Below are positions 59,990 to 64,000 of a stretch of 64,000 nt of DNA, piece by piece (positions within the stretch are counted from its first letter, which is position 1; each line of letters starts with the position of its first letter). The notes under the pieces are model-generated. The model was not told where the DNA came from. It searched no databases and saw only the letters and a program-made list of their open reading frames with translations. This stretch comes from Mauremys mutica (taxonomy: Eukaryota; Chordata; Testudines; Geoemydidae): NCBI RefSeq assembly GCF_020497125.1, contig NC_059075.1, positions 68,777,321-68,841,320 on the forward strand. Reading direction: 5' to 3'. A program made the translations under genes and the position numbers.

Positions 59990-61470
59990 GGCTGCCCTGT
60001 CTCAAAAGCTGTCTAGAAAAAGCATATCCTCTCTGAGGATGCTGCTGGCAATGTCTCCCACCCTCTCCACAAGAGCTTGGTGCTGGTGATGTCCAAAGCT
60101 AGAGGGAGATTGGCTGTATTTCCAGTACTGTGCCTCAAAACCCTGAGCTGTTACTCTGGGATTCTTTTGGATGAAGGGTTTACAAGACTGTGCTGCAACC
60201 TTTGGCATCCAAAACTACAAGGCCTTCATGGCCAAAAGTCAGGTAAAGCTATGGAGGGAGGCCTCCACCAGGACTGAGTCTCTTCTACAACAGAAATACC
60301 AGCAGCTAAAAGAGCTAGTCCACAAGGACTTAAAGGTGGCCAAGCACTGGGTATGGGTGTCCTTTAAGGTGGGTGAGATGGTGGCAAGGCCCCTTCCTCA
60401 GGGGTCAGTGACCAAAAATCCAGCTCAAGGACCTATCTTACACCATAGAGAAGTTGTTTGGAAAGCAGGTGGAGGTCTTGATAAAGAAGGCAAAAACCAC
60501 ACCGGGAGCATATGCACTCCCCTATTTGGATGACTGCCTGATTGAGGAATTCACTCTAAAGTGTGTCAAAAAATAAATCAATGTCACCACTAGGGAACTG
60601 GAATCACTAAGGTTCATGTTAAACTGCTGAAAGTTCCAGCTTATCCCCACTGGAGTACATTCATGGCTCAAATAAAAGATGTCCTGCCCTAGGAGAGATT
60701 CCAGGGCCTCACTAGTTTGGCAAAAAGGACATGTATAAGGCAGCAAGTAACAGCTTGGGTAACACCATGGATGTATTAATAGTACTCCATGATATGTCTC
60801 CACTGTAATTCACTGGACCCTAAGATTGCAGTGGAAGTGAGGATCACAGGGACTCTCACATTGCCTCAAGGTAATGAATGACGTAAAGCCTTGCTCACCT
60901 AATGGCAGTTCAGAGGCAACCAGGAATGGACTTCCAAACATCCCCCATCCAATCTGCGGTGACCACAAATGGTTCCACATAGAGGGACTCCACACTGATG
61001 GTATTCAGGGCTTGTTTACATAAACACTTAGTTCATGGCAAGCTGGGTTGTGAATCGAGCCCCAGTACCGTGCCACATACTAACTGTCCGTGTGGACCCT
61101 GTTGCCATGCGTTAGTAGTTTGTTAGTGCGCTTTGATCTAGCCTGCTTTGAAACGGGATTAGATCAAAGCACATGAACAAACTGTTAATACACAGCAGTA
61201 GGGTCCACAAGCGAGTGCAGGGTAGACTCACACCCCAGCTTGCCACGAACTAAATGTTCATGTAGAGAAACCCTCAGTCTTTTAAAAGTTATCCTGAGAA
61301 GGATGGTCCTGTACACACTAAGGATCTTCACAGATCTGGTATCCCAAGAAAGGCTCCAAGTTTACACAGACCATCACTGGTCATTCAGAGTCTGTGGCAA
61401 ACTGAGAATAACGTTTTTATTTTATATGGCACCTGCTGGCCTTTACAGCAGGACATAAGTTTTAATAAAA
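59990..61470 (+). pseudogene. DIRS-like retrotransposon remnant (gag-RT-RNase H)
   Basis: Plus strand, three parts with frameshifts. A Gag-like stretch (about 60,000-60,400) includes ELVHKDLKVAKHWVWVSF and VGEMVARPLPQG, like the helical block of DIRS-type Gag. After an apparent deletion comes a reverse transcriptase with the catalytic YLDD at 60523-60534, followed by LRFMLN..KFQLIPTGVH and RDSRASLVW. RNase H follows with VTTNGS at about 60959 (Asp of the usual TDAS replaced by Asn), and after the MITE at 61008-61273 a LQVYTDHHW block (about 61357). The YLDD and TD anchors fit DIRS better than LTR elements, but LTR/Gypsy is not excluded. The recombinase and split repeats are not seen. Confidence 0.6.
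61005..61276. mobile_element. Palindromic MITE with TCA target duplication
   Basis: The element is 61008-61273. It starts GGGCTTGTTTACATAAACAC and ends with TGTTCATGTAGAGAAACCC, its imperfect complement, and the inner arms (GTTCATGGCAAGCTGGG / CCCAGCTTGCCACGAAC) also pair. TCA occurs on both sides (61005-61007, 61274-61276); a 3-bp duplication is the PIF/Harbinger signature. It interrupts the RNase H part of the DIRS-like remnant. Confidence 0.75.
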
Positions 61471-61620
61471 CGGCATTGCTCAAGCAATTCCCAAGACAGC
61501 AAGGGGAAAAAAATAACCCTTAACACAGAATAAACAAACTATCCACAAGTGAAAAAAGGAAACACTCAGCCACAAACTAAACAGAAAACTAAAATGTCTT
61601 GAGTTTAAATCAGAAGGATG

Positions 61621-61976
61621 CTATAGATCGGGGGTGCACTGTGACCTCCTTCTGACAACAAAAATTACGACAAGACCCTAGGAAGGGGGCCCGAAGCCTG
61701 AGCCTGCCGAGCCCCACCGTCCTGGGGGAGGGGGGGCTGAGACCAAAGCCTGAGCCCCATCGCCCCTGGCAGGGGGCCAAAACTGAAGCCCAAGGGCTTC
61801 AGCCCCAGACAGGGGACCTGTAGCCTGAGCTCTGCCACCCATGGCTGAAGTCCTCACGCTTCAGCTTCAGCCCTGGGCCCCAGCAAGTCTTAAGCCAGCC
61901 CTGGCAACCGCATTAAAATGGGGTTGCGACCCACTTTGGGGTCCTGACCCACAGTTTGAGAACCCCTGCTACAGAT
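61621..61976. mobile_element. Non-autonomous hAT element, 8-bp TSD
   Basis: The element is 61629-61968. The right end is CAGTTTGAGAACCCCTG and the left end is degenerate. CTATAGAT (61621-61628) and CTACAGAT (61969-61976) match at 7 of 8. The interior repeats GAAGCC/GAGCCC words like the 4306-4709 copy, and the right side contains the GGGGTTGCGACCC block also present at 40639. Confidence 0.82.
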
Positions 61977-62419
61977 AAGCTTCTACCTCTATGGAAGATG
62001 AGAGCATTTCAGCCTCAGACTCCTCAATGGTGAGGATCCTTCTTCCAGTCCTCTCAAGTCTTGGGAGACAGGAGTGCCAAACCATGACAAGAACATACAC
62101 ATATTGGTGATTTCTGTCTCCTCATCAATATTTCGTTTCCTATGTTTTTCACTTTGAAAATAAAAAGTTGAAGATTTCACTCTGCAGCTTGATATAAAAG
62201 GAAAAAGCAAGTCTGAGCATTCATGACCTGGATGGCTTCTCCTGGTTCGTATGGGGTTTAATACAGAGGGAGTGGCAGCTGCTGATTGTGTGAGGTTACA
62301 GAGATCTACAGCACTTCTGGACATGGATGAATGAAAATAGTAAACAAAACTGATTCTGGAGAGAACGGGACCTGAGAGTAAGGCAATCCTTGCTTGTTTT
62401 AACACTGGAATAATACACT

Positions 62420-62561
62420 TCCAGGAGTAGGGTGACCAGACAGCAAATGTGAAAAATCGGGATGGGGGGTGGGGGGGGTAATAGGAGCCGATATAAGAAA
62501 AAGACCCAATAATCAGGACTGTCCCTATAAAATTGGGACATCTGGTCACCCTACCCAGGAG
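62420..62561. mobile_element. 126-bp fold-back hAT MITE
   Basis: The element is 62428-62553, starting TAGGGTGACCAGA and ending TCTGGTCACCCTA, exact inverted termini. TCCAGGAG (62420-62427) and CCCAGGAG (62554-62561) agree at 7 of 8. The middle has a G-rich tract (GGGGGGTGGGGGGGG) and complementary arms. The 194-residue minus-strand frame at 61989-62573 runs through this element and is not a gene. Confidence 0.82.
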
Positions 62562-63489
62562 TAAGGCAAACAAACATAAACAAACATACTCTCTGTTCTC
62601 TTTTCAAAACCATAAGTGACCATAGATGGGCAAAACAATTTGATTCAATCAATCCTCTCCTTCTGAGCCTTGTGCAACAGTTGCGCCAAGCTTAAAATTT
62701 CCAACCTTTCCAGAGTTTCAGAAAGTCCTGTTAAATAGACCAAACTCTGTGCTGATTTATACACTCCAGACAAACCCATTGAAATGAATGACTGAAAAAA
62801 ACATTTTAAAAACAGTTTTTACAAATCACTGTCTCTGTTTAAAGCGAATGTTGCTGATGTGTGTTTTACCAAGGAATGCTACCGCAATTTCTTCTACTTG
62901 ACTGGGGCCCTGTTTGATGCAAAGTTGGACTGAACTGACTGGCTTTGCCATTGGAAGGATTTCAGACAGTTTGAATTTACCTTAGGATCATGTTTTGGTT
63001 ACAATATTTGAATAAGTTAACCAAAAATGTAATATAAATATTAAAGAACATATATTACAAGAACTGGGAAAATTTCCACCATTTTTTAATGTTGACACTG
63101 GTACTTCCAGTCCTAGATTGTATTACATTCTTCCAGTCCTTACATTTTCTAAGTAGTGGGTGGTTTTCTTTTTCATTGTAAGTTATTCTTTTCAAATTAT
63201 ATTTAAGACACTTAAAAAACGGTTTAAATAATGTTTTTCCAAATGCTGGTAACATAAAACTACATGTATAGACAAACATCAAAAGTAACCAAAAACACAG
63301 AATAATTGAGATCAACAGTCAATTCAGTCATTCTTACAAGATATTCAAAAGACCTTCCAACATTAAAAGCTACCAATGTATATGGAAATATAGATCTTAA
63401 AAGAGAGTTAACATGTCAAGCAAATTTAAGCACATTGGTAACTCTGAATTAGTTACGTACTTGCGTTGAAAAGTTACCAAGACACATCA
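62562..63489. other. Unannotated AT-rich stretch
   Basis: Nothing recognised. Confidence 0.5.
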
Positions 63490-64000
63490 TAAAGGGTGGG
63501 CCATTACTTGTTTAATCAGAGATTCACCAGCAGGGGAGTTGTAAACAGGGTATTTGTAATTCACCTGAAGGACAGCTGGCAGAACGCAATGGACATAAAA
63601 CGTACGCAATGGAACTGCATGACCCAGCAAGGACTTTTCCAGTGAAAAGGGTCAGAATATAAGGAGAAGAAAAAAAGGCCTCTGGCCACCTCTCCTCCCT
63701 CATCTCTACTCATTGCACCAAGATCGCTGGAAAGACATTAGGTGCATCATTGAACTGGGGGGAGTGGCCCTAACTCGAAGGCTTTCCAGTTAGTATTGAC
63801 TGCTGAAAGTTTGGGGTGAGAGAAACCATTTTGCTTTCAAATCTCATTTAGCTTGATAAAGGTTAGGAATTAGATTGTGATTTTATCTCTTTTTTTCTTT
63901 TGTAACCAATTCTGACCTTTATACCTTCTACTTGTAAATCATCTAAAATCGATCTTTCTCTAGTTAGGAAACTTGTTTCACAGTTTTACCTAATCCAGTG
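63490..64000 (+). repeat. LTR, cut by the window edge
   Basis: A TATA-like ATATAAGG lies at 63657-63664, followed by a pyrimidine-rich CCTCTCCTCCCTC, and a T-rich R/U5-like end (TTTTATCTC, TTGTAACCAATTCTGACC). The order fits a retroviral LTR on the plus strand. The 5' boundary is approximate, the 3' boundary is outside the window, and the poly(A) signal appears mutated. Confidence 0.6.

Noticed and set aside
61989..62573. 194-residue minus-strand open frame
   Set aside because: Its N-terminal part lies in the 62428-62553 fold-back MITE and the rest has no domain.

Overview
The window reads as non-coding vertebrate nuclear DNA, most probably from a turtle; a crocodilian is the main alternative. 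Evidence for this: CR1 LINE copies on an AT-rich background; MIR/CORE-SINE tails; a Penelope-like element (PLE) with a GIY-YIG-type reading frame; a DIRS-like fragment; ERV-type LTRs; and a very dense set of non-autonomous hAT transposons whose 8-bp target-site duplications (TSDs) can still be read. I found no host protein-coding exon I can support, and no tRNA, rRNA or CRISPR array. The long open frames lie over GC-rich transposons or are unsupported chance frames. The window is intergenic or deep intronic.

Layout. 0-1 kb: LTR-like repeat. 4.3-8 kb: four hAT MITEs (4306, 5204, 6921, 7689) plus MITEs of a second terminal type. 11-18 kb: PLE tails, an L2/CR1-clade reverse transcriptase (RT) remnant, a long CR1 RT fragment and two GTCTACAC-type MITEs. 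18-23 kb: almost featureless apart from one MIR-like copy. 23.2, 27.1, 27.5, 34.6 and 55.3 kb: further members of the hAT MITE family seen at 6.9 and 7.7 kb. 31.6-32.3 kb: AT-rich, with an 85-nt hairpin of microRNA-precursor size. 33.7 kb: a 112-bp hAT MITE inside a SINE tail. 40.97-42.31 kb: a PLE insertion with a complete 10-bp TSD and an internal inversion. 45.9-47.2 kb: two hAT-type repeats, the first with an internal minisatellite. 51.6 kb: a solo LTR. 52.5-53.1 kb: an old CR1 3' end. 60-61.5 kb: a DIRS-like fragment split by a palindromic MITE. 61.6 and 62.4 kb: two more hAT copies. 63.5 kb to the end: an LTR cut by the window edge.

How it fits together. No pathway or operon is present. 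The content is a layered record of insertions: old MIR/CORE-SINE and CR1, then PLE, DIRS and LTR insertions, then repeated rounds of hAT transposition. Seven copies share a CAGGGSCG-type terminus, and six of those have perfect 8-bp TSDs without any adjustment, so a single hAT transposase source probably mobilised them. The best candidates for something beyond a catalogue of repeats are the hairpin at 32,100-32,184, the inverted PLE with its hammerhead-like motif, and the GC-rich palindromic cores carried by the hAT family. All family names are assigned from motif recognition without a database search; turtle repeat libraries may already name many of these.
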